Part shown: positions 22,943-35,000 of the stretch, piece by piece
How the letters are laid out: every line of letters starts with the position of its first letter
How positions within the stretch are numbered: the first letter of the stretch is position 1
Assembly (NCBI RefSeq): GCF_010093595.1
Contig: NW_022985438.1
Span: 1,884,785 to 1,948,784 of the forward strand
Length of the DNA stretch: 64,000 nucleotides
Source: Mytilinidion resinicola
Lineage: Eukaryota > Ascomycota > Dothideomycetes > Mytilinidiales > Mytilinidiaceae
Reading direction: 5' to 3'
The notes under the pieces: model-generated
What the model saw: the letters and a program-made list of their open reading frames with translations, nothing else
Databases searched by the model: none
Told to the model about the DNA's origin: nothing
Position numbers and translations under genes: made by a program

Positions 22943-24098
22943 ATGCGCGTCTATCGTCAAATCCTCCCCACGCTAATACAGAAAACTCCGCGGCGCCCAT
23001 ATACTCCCACAGTCGCCCTCAATTCTCTTCGTACTTCAAACTCTGAGTCCTGTTCTTTCTCCCTACTCCGCCAGAGGCATACAGTTACCTACAAACCTCA
23101 ATTGACCCCCACTCGATTCTCCGCAACGCCCCTCCAACAACCCCGCGCTCGCTCCCTTCACACCACCACGTTCAACAACAATATGACAGACACAGGCATC
23201 GAAGCCGCAAAGCGCAAGGCCGCAATCCGGGCTGTTGAAGAGCACTTCTCGCCCGACTTCTCCTACGTCGGCATTGGCTCCGGCACGACCATCATCTACG
23301 TCGTCGAGGCCATAAAAGAGCGCAGCACGAACCCAAACATCCTCTTCGTGCCCACGGGCTACCAGTCACGCCAGGTAGTTACCCATGCCGGGTTGACGCC
23401 CATCGCATTCGACTCGCTGCCCGAGGGAAAGATGCTGGACGTCGCCTTCGACGGCGCCGACGAGGTGGACGAGGACCTCAACTGCATAAAAGGCGGTGGA
23501 GCGTGCTTGTTCCAGGAAAAGCTAGTAGCAGAGCGCGCGAAGAAGTTCGTTTGTGTAGCAGGTAGGTCGCTAGTCGCTCTCTAAACCTTCAGATCTTGAG
23601 TGCTGACCGTCTCTCCCAGACTACCGCAAAGACCAGCCCCGCCTCTTGACAAATTGGCCCACCATCCCCATCGAGGTCGCCCCGATCTCCATCAACACCG
23701 TCCTGCGCTCCCTCCGCCTCCTCGGCTCTCCCAATCCCCACGTCCGCACCGGCCTGCTCGCAAAGGCTGGCCCACTGAAGACGGACCAGGACTTCTTCAT
23801 CATAGATGCGCCGTTCCCCGTGCTGCTGACGGCCAAAGACACGGCGTCGGGGCTCGGCGCTGGCGACGGGACTGGCGGGAAGTGGGAGGTTGAGCGGCTG
23901 AGCAAGGAGATAAACCAGATTACGGGTGTTTTGGAGGTGGGGTTGTTCTGTGGCCTGGACGGCGTGCAAGCGGAGGCGTTGAGGGAGCAGGGACTGGGCA
24001 AGGCTTCTGTGCTTGGTGGGCAGAAGCCCGTAGCGGTGTATTTCGGGATGCAGGATGGGTCGGTGAAGGTGAGGACGGCGAAGGGTGGAATAAAATAG
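22943..24098 (+). CDS. RKI1: Ribose-5-phosphate isomerase A, with N-terminal extension
   Basis: It interconverts ribose 5-phosphate and ribulose 5-phosphate in the pentose phosphate pathway. Exons are 22943-23561 and 23620-24098, 365 aa from the first ATG. The enzyme core starts at MTDTGIEAAKRKA (ATG at 23183), which alone would give 285 aa, close to the fungal norm. Motifs: GIGSGTT (phosphate-binding loop), DVAFDGADEVDEDLN with the catalytic aspartates, and KGGGACLFQEK with the catalytic Glu/Lys. The first 80 residues are rich in Arg, Ser and Thr with almost no acidic residues, like a mitochondrial presequence. Either the 22943 start makes a targeted form or the extension is untranslated leader; the sequence alone does not decide. 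Confidence 0.92.
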
Positions 24099-24919
24099 TG
24101 ATGAGCGTATTGGAGAGCGACGGAGCATTTTGGGAAGATATGAGTGAATGTGATGTGTATACGTAGTGACTTTTTGTGAATGCGCAAGATGAATGGCATA
24201 GATGTAGATTCATAGTTTAGCATCAATCAAGTCAAGTTAAGACAAGTCACGAAAGCCAGATTACAATGACTACTCACGACCAGTCAAGTCACGATGGCGA
24301 AGCCAAGAACTTTTCGAAGATCAACAATCCTTGAATTCAAGGTTGATTTGTATCTAACATAATGAGTACCCATCGCTAGGAGCAAGATCCAAGCAGAAGC
24401 CGATGCTATTCAAATGTCTGAAAGCCAGGCAATGCCAACCCGCCGCTCAAAATGCAATCCAACACAGATCGAAAGTAGCTTTGCCAACAGGCAAGCGTAC
24501 CAACAGACCACTAAACACCGCCAAACCAGTCGCCGGTGCATAAGGCATCCAAGGTCGGTCTGAGCCCTTCAGAGCCAAGGAGCCAAGCAATGCATATGCA
24601 ATTCATGATGTAGGAGAAGACCACTGCAGCCGGAATAGACACCGCCGCAGTAAAGAGAGAAAATGAAAAGAAAAAGTCAGACAAAACGCCGTCGCTATGA
24701 TTTGCTTGCCAGTGGAGCATACGCTCGAGTCGCAAGGTGATGATGTTGTGATGATCAGGAAGAGACTTTCCGTGAGGCCTCCCGGTAAGGCGCTCAAATG
24801 GGTATATCATCAAGAAAACCGGGGATGGAATAAGGAAACATGCCGATTCAGCCGTGAGACGTGGAATATGGTCGTGACGTGGACGGAGATCGTGGAGATG
24901 AGAGAGGTATCTGTGAAGT
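24099..24919. other. Convergent 3' region isomerase / OTU gene
   Basis: About 0.8 kb between two stop codons, no gene supported. Near 24225-24295 the word CAAGTCA recurs several times. A minus-strand frame at 24813-24511 encodes a hydrophobic stretch but has no family match. Confidence 0.45.
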
Positions 24920-26429
24920 TCAGATGTAGAGAATCTTGAAGCCGTCGTCGAGACCGGGAGATGGTTTCTTGGTCTGTGTGGTGGCCGACATGCCCTTCTT
25001 GACGGTACTGGGGCTCAAGCCTTTAGCTTCGGCGATGGCGCGCTCCTTTCGAGCTGCCTTTTGAGCGTGCTTCTTGATGTCCTTCTTCTCGCGAGCAGAC
25101 GGAGCCTTGCGGCGCTGAGGGCCAGTCTGACGTTGGACAGTCTTTCGACCACTCGGAGACTGGGGCTTCTTGAGGTTGATCTTGACCCGAGACGGAATGC
25201 GTTGGCTATCTGGAACGGTCGGAGAGTTGTAGTCTCCCTGATAGAACGACTCCATGTGCCAGTCTGGCTTCGAGTCCGAGTCCGAATTGTCGGGAGAAGC
25301 TGGATCCGCAAGGGGTAGGCCATAGGATCCGGTGTCGGAGGTGAGCGACTCTTGAGAGCTGTTGGCGTGGAGTCTGACAAGGAATGGATGCGGAGGCTTG
25401 GGAGCCTTCGTCTTCAGGGTGCGGGTCGCACGGCTGAGGCGACGGTCACGACGCTTGTTCGGACCGTCCGTATCCTCAGTGTCGGTGTCAGTGTCTCTCT
25501 CGACACTTGAGCCGCCTGGCGAGGCGCTGCAGCTCTTTGCGTCGATCAAGCTGGAGATTGCATTGTTGACGTTGCCCTTAGCTTCTTCAAGCGCCTTCTT
25601 GATCGTACGTTCGTCTGCCAGGAAAGGGAGTGAGGTCGAGACCGCCTCGAGCATCCATGGCTGATCATATGGAGTAGTGGCAAGCTTAGTCTGCTGCGTC
25701 TTCTCTTCTTCCTTGGTGAGCTCAATCATCTGGACGTTCGGCAGGCCGGTGTGGGGCCCATTGATGTTGCGGACGGACGAAAAGTGCTCCCAGGTCTAGA
25801 CGGATTGAGTCAGCACGGATTCCAGCGACATGTAGCTGAGCAGCAGAACAGCCGGCTCGATGGTGGGACTTACGTGGTAAGCAATGTGAACAACCGGGCG
25901 CTGGCCCTCCGGCTCGTTTGCATTCTCGCCATGGACCTCGCCATGGACCATATAGGCGAATTCGCGCTGGTAGATCTTGACATCGACGCGGAACGCAGAG
26001 CTGAAGGCAGTGATTTCCAAGTTGTCTCCATACGTGCCACCACGGGCCATGGCTCGCAGGTGCTCCTCGAAGGTAGCATGGATCTGCTCGTCGGTCGGGG
26101 CAGTATTGTCGAGGGGAGCATTGACAGCGGCCGTGTTCTTGCGCTTGGGATTGCGTCTCGTACCGCCTCCAACGTTGACCGTAATGAAGCTCTTGTATAC
26201 GTCGGCGTGGTCTCGCATATATGCAATGACCTTGGCGCGAATCTCACGATGCTCGCTCTGATCGCCGTACAACTGGTCAGACAAGGCATTGAAAAGGCAA
26301 TTTCCTGGAAACACGTCTGAGTTAGCACTAACATGGTGCAGGAATTGGAAGAAGTTTACCGTCGCCGCGGATCTTGCTAGCATAGAGGCCAAAGCCAGCA
26401 AGTTGAGGGAACTCGGTTGCGGAACGCAT
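24920..26429 (-). CDS. OTU-domain deubiquitinase
   Basis: Cysteine protease of the OTU family (OTUD3-like arrangement) that removes ubiquitin. Exons are 26429-26360, 26304-25874 and 25795-24920, 458 aa. The first intron interrupts the catalytic motif RGDGNCLFNAL (Asp and Cys), and the second falls just after IAYH, before TWEHFSSVRN, which holds the catalytic His region. Between them come an Asn/Lys-rich loop and the segment GGTYGDNLEITAF. After the OTU domain (residues 1 to about 185) comes a UBA-like helical stretch (ADERTIKKALEEAKGNVNNAISSLI), then a long charged, Lys/Arg-rich tail with possible nuclear signals and a KHAQKAARKERA helix. Divergent from the MDR gene. The substrate is unknown. 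Confidence 0.9.
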
Positions 26430-27609
26430 GTTGGGTTGTGATCGGTCGGTCGAAGGTATTGTGAGGATTATGAGGGAGGATTGTGTGAGGGAGGAGTGTG
26501 TGAGAGAGAAGCGTAGAATATAAGGCTTTCTGCATGAAGGTTTGAACACGGCGTGGAAAGGTTTTTTAGCAGAGTGGCTGGGCGAGCCAGCATCCGCGCG
26601 ACAATAGCTATTGTCGCAAGTGAAGAGCGAGTATTCTTATGACGATGCCCATGTACCTGGCCCCAAACGTAAGCTGGTACGATACCGCGCTATGCCGCTT
26701 TGGTGAGCTCAAAGACAAACGCCCTGCGACGCCGCCCGCTGCCTGCGCCGTGCGCGCGAACTGTCCAGGCTGCGCGGTCGGGGTTTGGGTGTCGAGCAAC
26801 GCACAATCGTGCACGAGAGATGCAGCTTCAACGCGGGCAGTCAGAGGACAGGAGCAGCCGTCTGGAGCATGCGGCAGCAGAGCGCGCGTGGGCATGTGGT
26901 GACCGGGAGCCTAGGTGCTGCCCAGGAGTGCCTGCCTGGCCAATGGGCGTCGAGCGAATCCGGGGGTCTGAAGCCGCTCCGCATGCCACCTGCATCTCAG
27001 CATCCTCCACAGCCAAGGCACCCAGATCCCGAATTCGTGCAGACGTGAAGATAGGTGGGACGATCTGGGTTGGTCCATCGCGGTATCAGACAGCTCGTTA
27101 CGTTTCTTAAATTCTGAGATTTGACGAGTCACGTGACCTTTCCGGAACCATCTTGTTGCACGCTCGACCACACTAGATTGATTGCTACAGAGGGTATGGC
27201 CTGCTGTTTATCTGCCACAGCATCCGCGGTTCGTTGTCGATGGGATCCGCGCGGACAGACAGCTGGATTTCCAAGACTCGGTGAAAGTAAGTAGCGAGGC
27301 GAGACCATATCTGGCCTGACGCCCCTAGAGTCTACCTCAACCATCCACTCATGTATCGTGGCGGACCTTAGCTGACCAATTCCTTAGACCTGTGGTCGGA
27401 GGCGCATTCGTGAGCATGCCGTCCAACATGAAGTCAACATCTACATATATATACGTCCGATTCCATACTTGCTACAATCGAGCATCCTGCAAACAATCTT
27501 GACTACAGGCGTTCTATTCTGTCACTAGCGCTTCGATTACCTCCTTTCACTCTATTAGACACCTATCCTACCATTCGAGCTCAATCATTCTTATCTTCGG
27601 TCATTCACC
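26430..27609. other. Divergent intergenic region OTU / MDR reductase
   Basis: No gene supported; the GC-rich first half leaves several frames open without family similarity. A perfect TCACGTGA lies at 27129-27136 and a TATATATA run at about 27445-27453, about 160 bp before the reductase ATG. Confidence 0.45.
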
Positions 27610-28662
27610 ATGTCCAACCAAGCAGCTTGGATCAAGTCAGAAGGGGCCAATCTCACGCTCGATTCAGCAGAGACTCCTGCCCCAACCGCGAACCAGCTTC
27701 TGATTAAGACCGGTGCCATTGGTTTGAATCCCGTGGAAGCCAAGCTCCAGAAGTTCAAGATCTTTCCCATACCGTACCCCAATATACTGGGCTTGTCCTT
27801 TTCCGGCACAGTCGAGAAGGTTGGCTCCTCAGTCACTGACTTCAAGGCTGGTGATCGCGTTGCAGTCCACAGATCCTCTGGTCATAGCACAGGCCCGGTA
27901 GGCCCCTTTGAACACTCCAGCACTGGATCATATCAGAAGTATGTTATTGCCGACTCCCAAACAACAGCCAAACTTGAAGACAACGTCACTTTCGAGGCGG
28001 CGGCAGCAGCCATCACCAACCTCGCAACTGCTGTCTCTGCACTGGCTATCTCCCTTAAGCTGGACCGTCCGAATCCCAAAGGGCCAAATCCAGCCAACGA
28101 AGGAAAGAAAGTCCTGATCTACGGCGGATCTTCCAGCGTCGGCGGCTTCGCAGTGCACTTCGCAGTTAGAGCTGGCTATACCATTATCACAACCTCATCA
28201 CCCCGAAACCTTGCCACCGTAACCTCGCTTCATCCCGCCAAAATCATCGACCACACACAGCCTGCCTCGTCTATTGTCGAAGAGCTCAAAGCAGCAGGCC
28301 CATACCACGCCGTCTTCGACACCATCGGCCTCCCAACAACAACCACCATTCTCGGCCAGGTGCTCGCAGAACAAGGAGGCGAATTATATGCTACGCAGCC
28401 GCCCTTTGGGCCGCTAGATCTGCCGAGTAATGTGCAACGGCATTTCGGGAGCTTTCCGGCTGCTTTCGAGCAACCGGAGAATGAAGAGTATAGGAACTGG
28501 TTTTATGGCATCTTCGGGAAGTATTTAGGAATGGGTCTTGTTGATGAGTAGATTGGGCCGGAAAAGATTGAGGTTGTTGATGGTGGCTTGGAGGCTATTC
28601 AGGGGGCACTCGATAGGTTGATCGAAGGTGTTAGTGGGAAGAAGTTGGTCGTAAAGGTGTAA
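27610..28662 (+). pseudogene. MDR-family (zinc-type) oxidoreductase with premature TAG
   Basis: Medium-chain dehydrogenase/reductase of the fungal enoyl-reductase-like group, which uses NAD(P)H. The single exon opens with MSNQAAWI and a good context (CACCATGTCC). The GroES-like part has LLIKTGAIGLNPVE and ILGLSFSGTVEKVG; the nucleotide-binding fold has VLIYGGSSSVGGFAV, the usual glycine-rich loop. Zinc-site cysteines are absent, as in quinone-oxidoreductase types. The frame stops at TAG 28549-28551 after 313 codons, yet the same frame then continues to TAA at 28660-28662 with a standard C-terminus (GGLEAIQGALDRLIEG, GKKLVVKV). The product lacks about 37 residues of the final helix and strand. 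I infer a recent nonsense mutation; a truncated active protein or stop readthrough are alternatives. Confidence 0.75.
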
Positions 28663-29156
28663 CAGAATTGGAGAATCGATACCACATCACCACTAGAACT
28701 GGTATCTAAGGGTCTATTCTACGTTATCTGATGGCCTTCAACTATCGACGAGCAATAGAGGCAATTCTACCGTTCTTTACATTACCCTGGCTAGTTCTGC
28801 ATAATCGAGCTCCCGCGTAGGGCGTGGCCCCACCGCGATCCTCCGCAAGCCCATGACTGTCCCCCTATATAAGAAGACTCCGTTTCCAGTGAGAGTACGC
28901 AGCTATGAAAGATATTGCGCGGGCTCGATATCTCAATTGTGACGACAGCAGTTATTCGTTGTGTTTCCTGGTAAACAAAACCTTTTCGTATTCCACCACC
29001 CCGCTATCGCGAACTATCGTGCCTGCCTCAAAGTTAGGCTGGCCAGTATTTATCAGCTGATGATGCCATTTGCAGGTCCTTTCAAGACTTTGTCACTAGT
29101 AATCCCTCAGGTCATCCCAGGATCGTGCATGTGCTCTCTACATTAGAGCCAATCGA
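28663..29156. other. Intergenic, upstream of D-amino-acid oxidase
   Basis: No gene seen. A TATATAAG box lies at 28866-28873, which would imply a leader of about 250 nt if used. Confidence 0.4.
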
Positions 29157-30514
29157 ATGATGGCTGAGACCAATATCATCGTTATTGGGTAAGCGATCAC
29201 GCATCCTCTGCATCAGGCATCCATCTCAATCCCATATCCTTAGGGCCGGAGTCCTCGGCCTCACGAGCACCCTGGTTCTATCCAAGCATGCAAACTTCAA
29301 GATCACCGTCGTGGCAAAGCACATGCCCGGCGACTATGATATTGAGTACGCATCACCTTGGGCTGGTGCCAATTATCTCCCAGTAGGCGAGCCTGGGACA
29401 GAGTTATGCCGCTACGAGCGTGATACTTGGGCTGAACTAGACCGGCTGGTCAAGAACGTGCCGGAGGCTGGGATTCACCATCAGCCCACGGTGTTGTATA
29501 AGCGTGCAAAAGATGCGAGCTCCGTAATGTCGCAGAAAGACCCTTGGTTCAAGAATACAGTAGCTGACGTAAGTTTCTCAAAGCAGTTGTTTCTTTTGCG
29601 TATTACGCCTCTTAGGCAGCAGATCTCTTTCTAGTCATGCCTGCTTCTAGTCACAATGCGGTCCCACCAGGCAACGACACCTTGTGTCTCTCCATTAGCA
29701 CAATCAGGTCACTCTTTTTGAGTCATACACTTTCAAGCCTCAGGCAACCTTTCAATAGCTTTCCCTACGCAAGGCTTCCACCTTAGCTCACGCTCTTCCC
29801 TAGTTCCGCATCATCCCCTCTTCCGAGTGTCCTGCCGGTTGCGAGTACGGCACCGCCTTCACCTCCGTCTGCATCAACACCGCCATCTACCTCCCCTGGC
29901 TCCTCGGCCAATGCGTCAAGAACGGCGTCGTCTTCAAGCGCAGCATCCTCTCCCACATCAGTGACGCCGCCGCCCTACATCACTCCGGAACCCCCGCTTC
30001 CATCACCATCAACTGCACCGGGCTCTCTGCCGGTAAGCTAGGTGGCGTCATGGACCCCACCGTCTTCCCAGGCCGTGGGCAGATCGTGCTCGTCCGCAAC
30101 GAGCCCGGCGTCATGGGAGGCCTTTCCGGCACCGACGATGCCGCCGATGAGATCACGTACGTCATGCAGCGTGCGGTTGGCGGCGGGACGATCCTGGGCG
30201 GCTGTCTTCAGAAGGATGTGTGGGAATCCCAGCCAGATCCGAACCTCGCGGTGCGGATTATGAAGCGCTGTGTGGAGTTCTACCCCGAACTTACGAATGG
30301 TAAGGGTATTGAAGCGCTCAGTGTGATCCGCCATGGTGTAGGGCTGCGGCCGATGCGAAGGGACGGCCTGCGCGTCGAAAAGGAGAAGATAGAGGGGAAC
30401 TGGGTTGTTCACTGCTACGGGCACGCTGGGCAGGGCTATCAAAGCAGTTATGGCAGTGTGGCGGAGGTGGAAAGGTTGGTGGAGAGCATTGTGGGAGAAA
30501 GGGCGAGATTGTAA
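29157..30514 (+). CDS. D-amino-acid oxidase, peroxisomal
   Basis: FAD enzyme that deaminates D-amino acids oxidatively to 2-oxo acids, ammonia and hydrogen peroxide. Exons are 29157-29188, 29244-29568 and 29804-30514, 355 aa. The first intron splits the FAD-binding motif IIVIG-AGVLGLTS. Further motifs: SPWAGANYLP, the segment GTAFTSVCINTAIYLPWL, NCTGLSAGKLGG, the catalytic-arginine region VGLRPMRRDG, and GHAGQGYQSSYG near the C-terminus. The protein ends in ARL, which fits a peroxisomal PTS1 signal. ATG ATG begins the frame, so the start may be 29157 or 29160. The second intron, 235 nt, is much longer than others here. Confidence 0.9.
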
Positions 30515-32032
30515 GTGTGTTAGGGCCATAGCGCTAGATCATCGGTATGTGTCGTCTTCCTGTCTTTTTTCGGAGTGTTAGATGAACGCGTTCGTGGAGC
30601 TTGTGGTCATCAGTGCCGCGGTGCTCACCGCACTACACCAGACAGCCAACGTATTTCCGCTTAAATATGAAGCTACAGTCCCAGAATCCTTCCATCTCCC
30701 GCTACACAAAAGAGAAAGAACCCCTCAAAATTCCAAAGCTCATTGCTCAAAGAGCGAGAATAAATATTTTTCAGCTTCTCTAGCGGTGTTTGACGTAACC
30801 TGATCGACTATTCAACGTGGATACGGTACAGGCCTACTTAATCCAAAGTAGCCACATCAACGCCGCAGATAGTTTTAAGATCTTAGAATCGCCTTTGCTC
30901 GTCCGGATCTCCCATAGCGCATTCAATACAGTTTCCCTATTTCCCCATCTGACAGTCTACAAAAGCACCTCCGCAAACCAGCCAACTAGCAACGATCACT
31001 CACAAGAGCATGTTGCGATCGTAGCTCTAATTCTCGCAAACTCCTCGCGATTCCCCGAGGGATGTTCTATCCAAGATACAGTATGAAGACGAGCTCAATC
31101 ACACCTGCAAGCTCTTCCAGCTTGTTCGGATATCTGATAACGAGTCGACGGCCTTCAGACGGTGTCAAACGGCTGTAACTAAAGTAAACCAGGCTGGGAT
31201 GAGTGACCTCGAGTTCGGTTTCCTGGTGATTCGATGAAGTACCATAAACAGCCGGTAAGATGAGTAGGTGAAGGGGATATCGATCCCAGCTGATTCGGGC
31301 TCTCTAGCGATTCACACGTCCTTCAGAGATTTAATCATATACGGGGGGACTGTTGACAGTGGCAAGCAGGTGTATGCTGCTATCTGCGTTCATTCCGATA
31401 TGTAGTCCAGGGAGCTTTCTGCTTAGGAGGGTGGATATTTGGTCAAGGGTAGTACACTGCCGGTTAGTCTGTTGACACTCTTATGCCACTGTTTGAAGTC
31501 CTTCGACGGGTTGTCGGACTGTAGAAAAACGTAGCTTTTGCATCTGGGTAACCTCGTCAAGGCACCTCAGACGGCGTCAAGCGAGTGTCAAAAGACCCGT
31601 CTCCTAGCGCTGTATTGCGGTCTGTTCACCAAAAAGCTCACTGAAAGGGCCATCGTTTGACTTAAGAACTTTTATCTAGGTCTGTCTAGCTACCCAGGGG
31701 TGGAAATGAAAGCAGATATCTCCAAGGCCGTCAAATCTGACGCCGCCATCAGAAGAGAAGAAAAAAGCAGGCAGATTGCCAAGTCTCTCAAACGGATGAG
31801 CCCCGCCCCTCAAGACGCCTCCGACGCTCTCCGCCTGCCACAAATAGAGACTCTAGTGAGTCTAATTCGTAAGCCGCGTGAGCTGATAAACCAGGAAGCA
31901 AAGCAAACCCGAACGCCAGAACTAGAAACCAAGCCACCACCGTAGGTCAGTCACCATCAGTCTGCATATTAGAAGCCCTCAAACTCCACCAAAGCCACCC
32001 AGCTCCCCTAATCCGGCCCCCAAACAAGCTGT
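30515..32032. other. Intergenic, 1.5 kb
   Basis: No gene supported. Short frames of 60-90 codons occur, without recognisable domains. Two loosely similar words (CAGACGGTGTCAA near 31156 and CAGACGGCGTCAA near 31567) may be chance. Confidence 0.4.
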
Positions 32033-35000
32033 TCAAAGGTCTTCATCTTCGTACTCCGGGTCGACGCAGCCGTTGTTCTGAGGATCGTCGACCAAGATGA
32101 ACGGAGTTCCGTCCTCGGCCTCACGCACCGGTCCGAAGAGTCGCAAGAGATCCCTCATGCCCAACTTCTTCATAGTCTTGCCGTCGTCCTCCATAACCTC
32201 GTCAATCTCTGCCGTCTTCCGCTCCTGCATGTTGATGAGCTTCTCATCCACCGTGTTACGAACACAGAAGCGGGTCATATAAGTCTTCGACTCCTGGCCA
32301 TAGCGGAAGACACGGCAGAAGGCCTGCTGCTCGATGGCGTGATTCCACCAAGGATCGACCACAATGACGCGAGAAGCCATGGTCAAGTTGAGTCCAAGCC
32401 CACCGCACTTGAGCGACGCAAGGAGAATCTTCCTACTGTGGTCTTCCGCAAACGTCTTGATGGTGTTGCTTCTGGCTGTGAGACTCATGCTTCCATGATA
32501 CTCGCAATAATTCCACTGTTCCTCTTGGCAGATCTTCGAGAGGATGCGGATGATGGCCAGAAACTGCGTGTAGATGATGATCTTGGTGTTGGGGGCCTCA
32601 TGCAGCCAGTTCAGCACCTGCGCCTTGATAGCAAGGGTTTTGGCGCTCGGCAACACTGCATTTCCGGACATGTCGATCCAGTCGTCTGGGATGGTCTCTC
32701 TCTCGGGCCTGACGTCCTTGCTCTTCCGCGAACGTCGGGCGCGGTGCCTAGTGCTCGATTCTCCCTCGTCGCCGCTGAAATCGAGGGAACTTCCCCGGCT
32801 TGAGCCGTCCGGGTGGTCGTCCTCGCACGGCACCGAGTAGCTGAACATTTGCGCGCAGTGAGAGCAGACTGCGCGGTCTCTGCCGGTGGTGGCTGCTTCG
32901 AGTTGGAGATCCTCGAGGCACAATTGGCAGTAGATGTGAGAGCAAGCAGTGAGCCATGGGTCGATGGGTGTTTCGTGACACTTTGCGCACTTGGCCTTTT
33001 CCTTGATAGCTTCCCACCTCTTGCCACTTGTGAGCGTGTCGAGGTATGGCTTGAATTCGTACTTCATGCCAAAGCCTCCGCCGGTATTAATGATGGCGTC
33101 GCCGCTAGAGACTTCGTCCATCTCGTCATCTTCATCTTCATCCTCTTTGTCCGCTAGGTCGGCGTCGCTAGAGGGGCCTCGTTGAACGCTTGATTCGGCC
33201 GGCGAACCGCGGGGGGCGCCCTTGTTCTTATCAGCTTCCCGGATTTCCTTGATCATGGCGGTGAGTTGCGTGCGGATTGAGACGATCTGGCGTCCACGAT
33301 CCGTCTCGCCGACCTCCTCAGATTGTGTCAGCTGCTTTAGTCTCTCGATATCCTCCATCTCCAAGAGATCTTGCATGGTCAACTGAAGCGTTAGTATATG
33401 GCCGGTAAGCTGGCGTAGCCGAAGCAGCATACTAGCAAAAGCTGGTTAGCATCGAGCGTCACATTCAAAAGACGAGCACTTACACGAAGATGTTAGTGTA
33501 ACTCTTTTCAAGCTGGCCTGCGGAAGCAAACGAGTTGATCCGGGCAATGAACCTCTTCCTCACAATGTCATAGACACTACGCTCGACATCGTTGAACTCG
33601 CACCAATGCGTAATTGGCGTAGCTTTTGGGAGCTTCAGAATTGGTGCGCCGAACATGATGTCCTTGTGCGTGCGTCGGATCATGAATGCGTTGAGCCGGA
33701 CAAGGAGCCGCTGAGTTGTATCCGGATCTGACTTGTTGCAGTAGTTTGCCTTGAAGATCTTGAAACTGCCGGTATGCGGAACGTTCAGGAACTTGAAGTA
33801 CGGGTAAAGCTCCGTGATTCCGTTCATCACAGGCGTTCCGCTGAGAGCCCATTTGTGATCAGCCATCAAGCCCCGGCAGGCTATCGAGGTACGGCCGGTA
33901 TGGTTCTTGATGGCTTGCGCCTCATCGAGCACAACCCTGAGGAAGCGCATGCGGTGCAGAGGGCCTCTCTTCTCTTCCCACTCGTTCACCCACCATGCCT
34001 GCTTGTCCTCGGGATCAAGAATCTCAATTGGCGGCTCCGTCTTTGGGTAGGATTTCATGACATCTGTGTACGTAGTGAGAATAATATCATGCGAGTCCAT
34101 GATACTCAAGGCTTCCGTGGAGTCGAGTCGATTGCCTGCCCGCCAGGTCATGACAGCACCTGTAGCCCATGGCTGACAATGCACTTTGATCTCTTCTTTC
34201 CATTGCTCTACGAGAGCTGGGCTCGCCACGATCAAGGTAGCGCGGCCGTCTTTCTTGTCTTTTGGCGCCTTTCCGTTGATGATATTAGCAAGCATCATGA
34301 CTGTCTTTCCCAAGCCCATCTGGTCCGCTATCAGGCCTCCACGAGGTTCGTCCACCGCGGTCTCTCGGCGGCGCATGAAGGCACTTCCGAGAAGCTGATA
34401 ACTCTTCAGTGACGTTTTCATGCCCTTGACAAGCCATTTGCCGTCATTGTCGGGTTTGCAGCTGCCGTGGCCTGTGAAGTCCTTAGTGGCCGCTAGCAAC
34501 ACCTTTCTGTCGGCGCGAGCAGACTTCTGGTGCTCCAGTGGTACACTTGCAATCAGTTGCTTCAAAGCTTGATCTTTCCTTCCCTTTTCAAAGGTCGGTT
34601 GGTCTGAGCGGTCCTCGTTCCCTTCCTGGTCTTTGAAAACGTTGCTGGTGAACAAACTGCCAACGTCCGTCATGTTCGGTCCAACGTATTTCGCGGACTT
34701 GGCTTTCTTAGCCACTTTTCCACCAGCTTTGGCAGCACCCTTGCCTTTCTTGGCGTTGGAGGTGTTGCTGGTGGCCTTGGCCTTCCCCTTCCCCCTTCCC
34801 TTGCCTTTGGACAGAGCTGCTGCCTGGGCCTCAAGCATCTGTCTCTTTTTCTTCTTTCCATCATCTTCAAAGGCCTTGTACCCGACTAACATGCTTTCCA
34901 TACTGCCCTTGAGGCGATCTGGCTTCGGAGTCTTCCGCGGAATTGAGGCTTGGCGACGTTGTCCTGCAGAGGAACCCTCACTTGAAGCATATGTTAGCGA

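Noticed and set aside
24511..24813. Hydrophobic minus-strand frame of 100 codons
   Set aside because: Lies between two convergent stop codons, has no recognised domain and probably reflects 3' UTR sequence.
28490..28555. Intron that would remove the TAG in the MDR gene
   Set aside because: The only GT..AG pairs of usable length shift the frame, lack a branch site and would delete a conserved segment.
18600..30514. Possible secondary-metabolite or catabolic cluster
   Set aside because: The esterase, reductase and oxidase are separated by housekeeping genes (RAD18, ULA1, RKI1, OTU), and no synthase, P450 or transporter is present.
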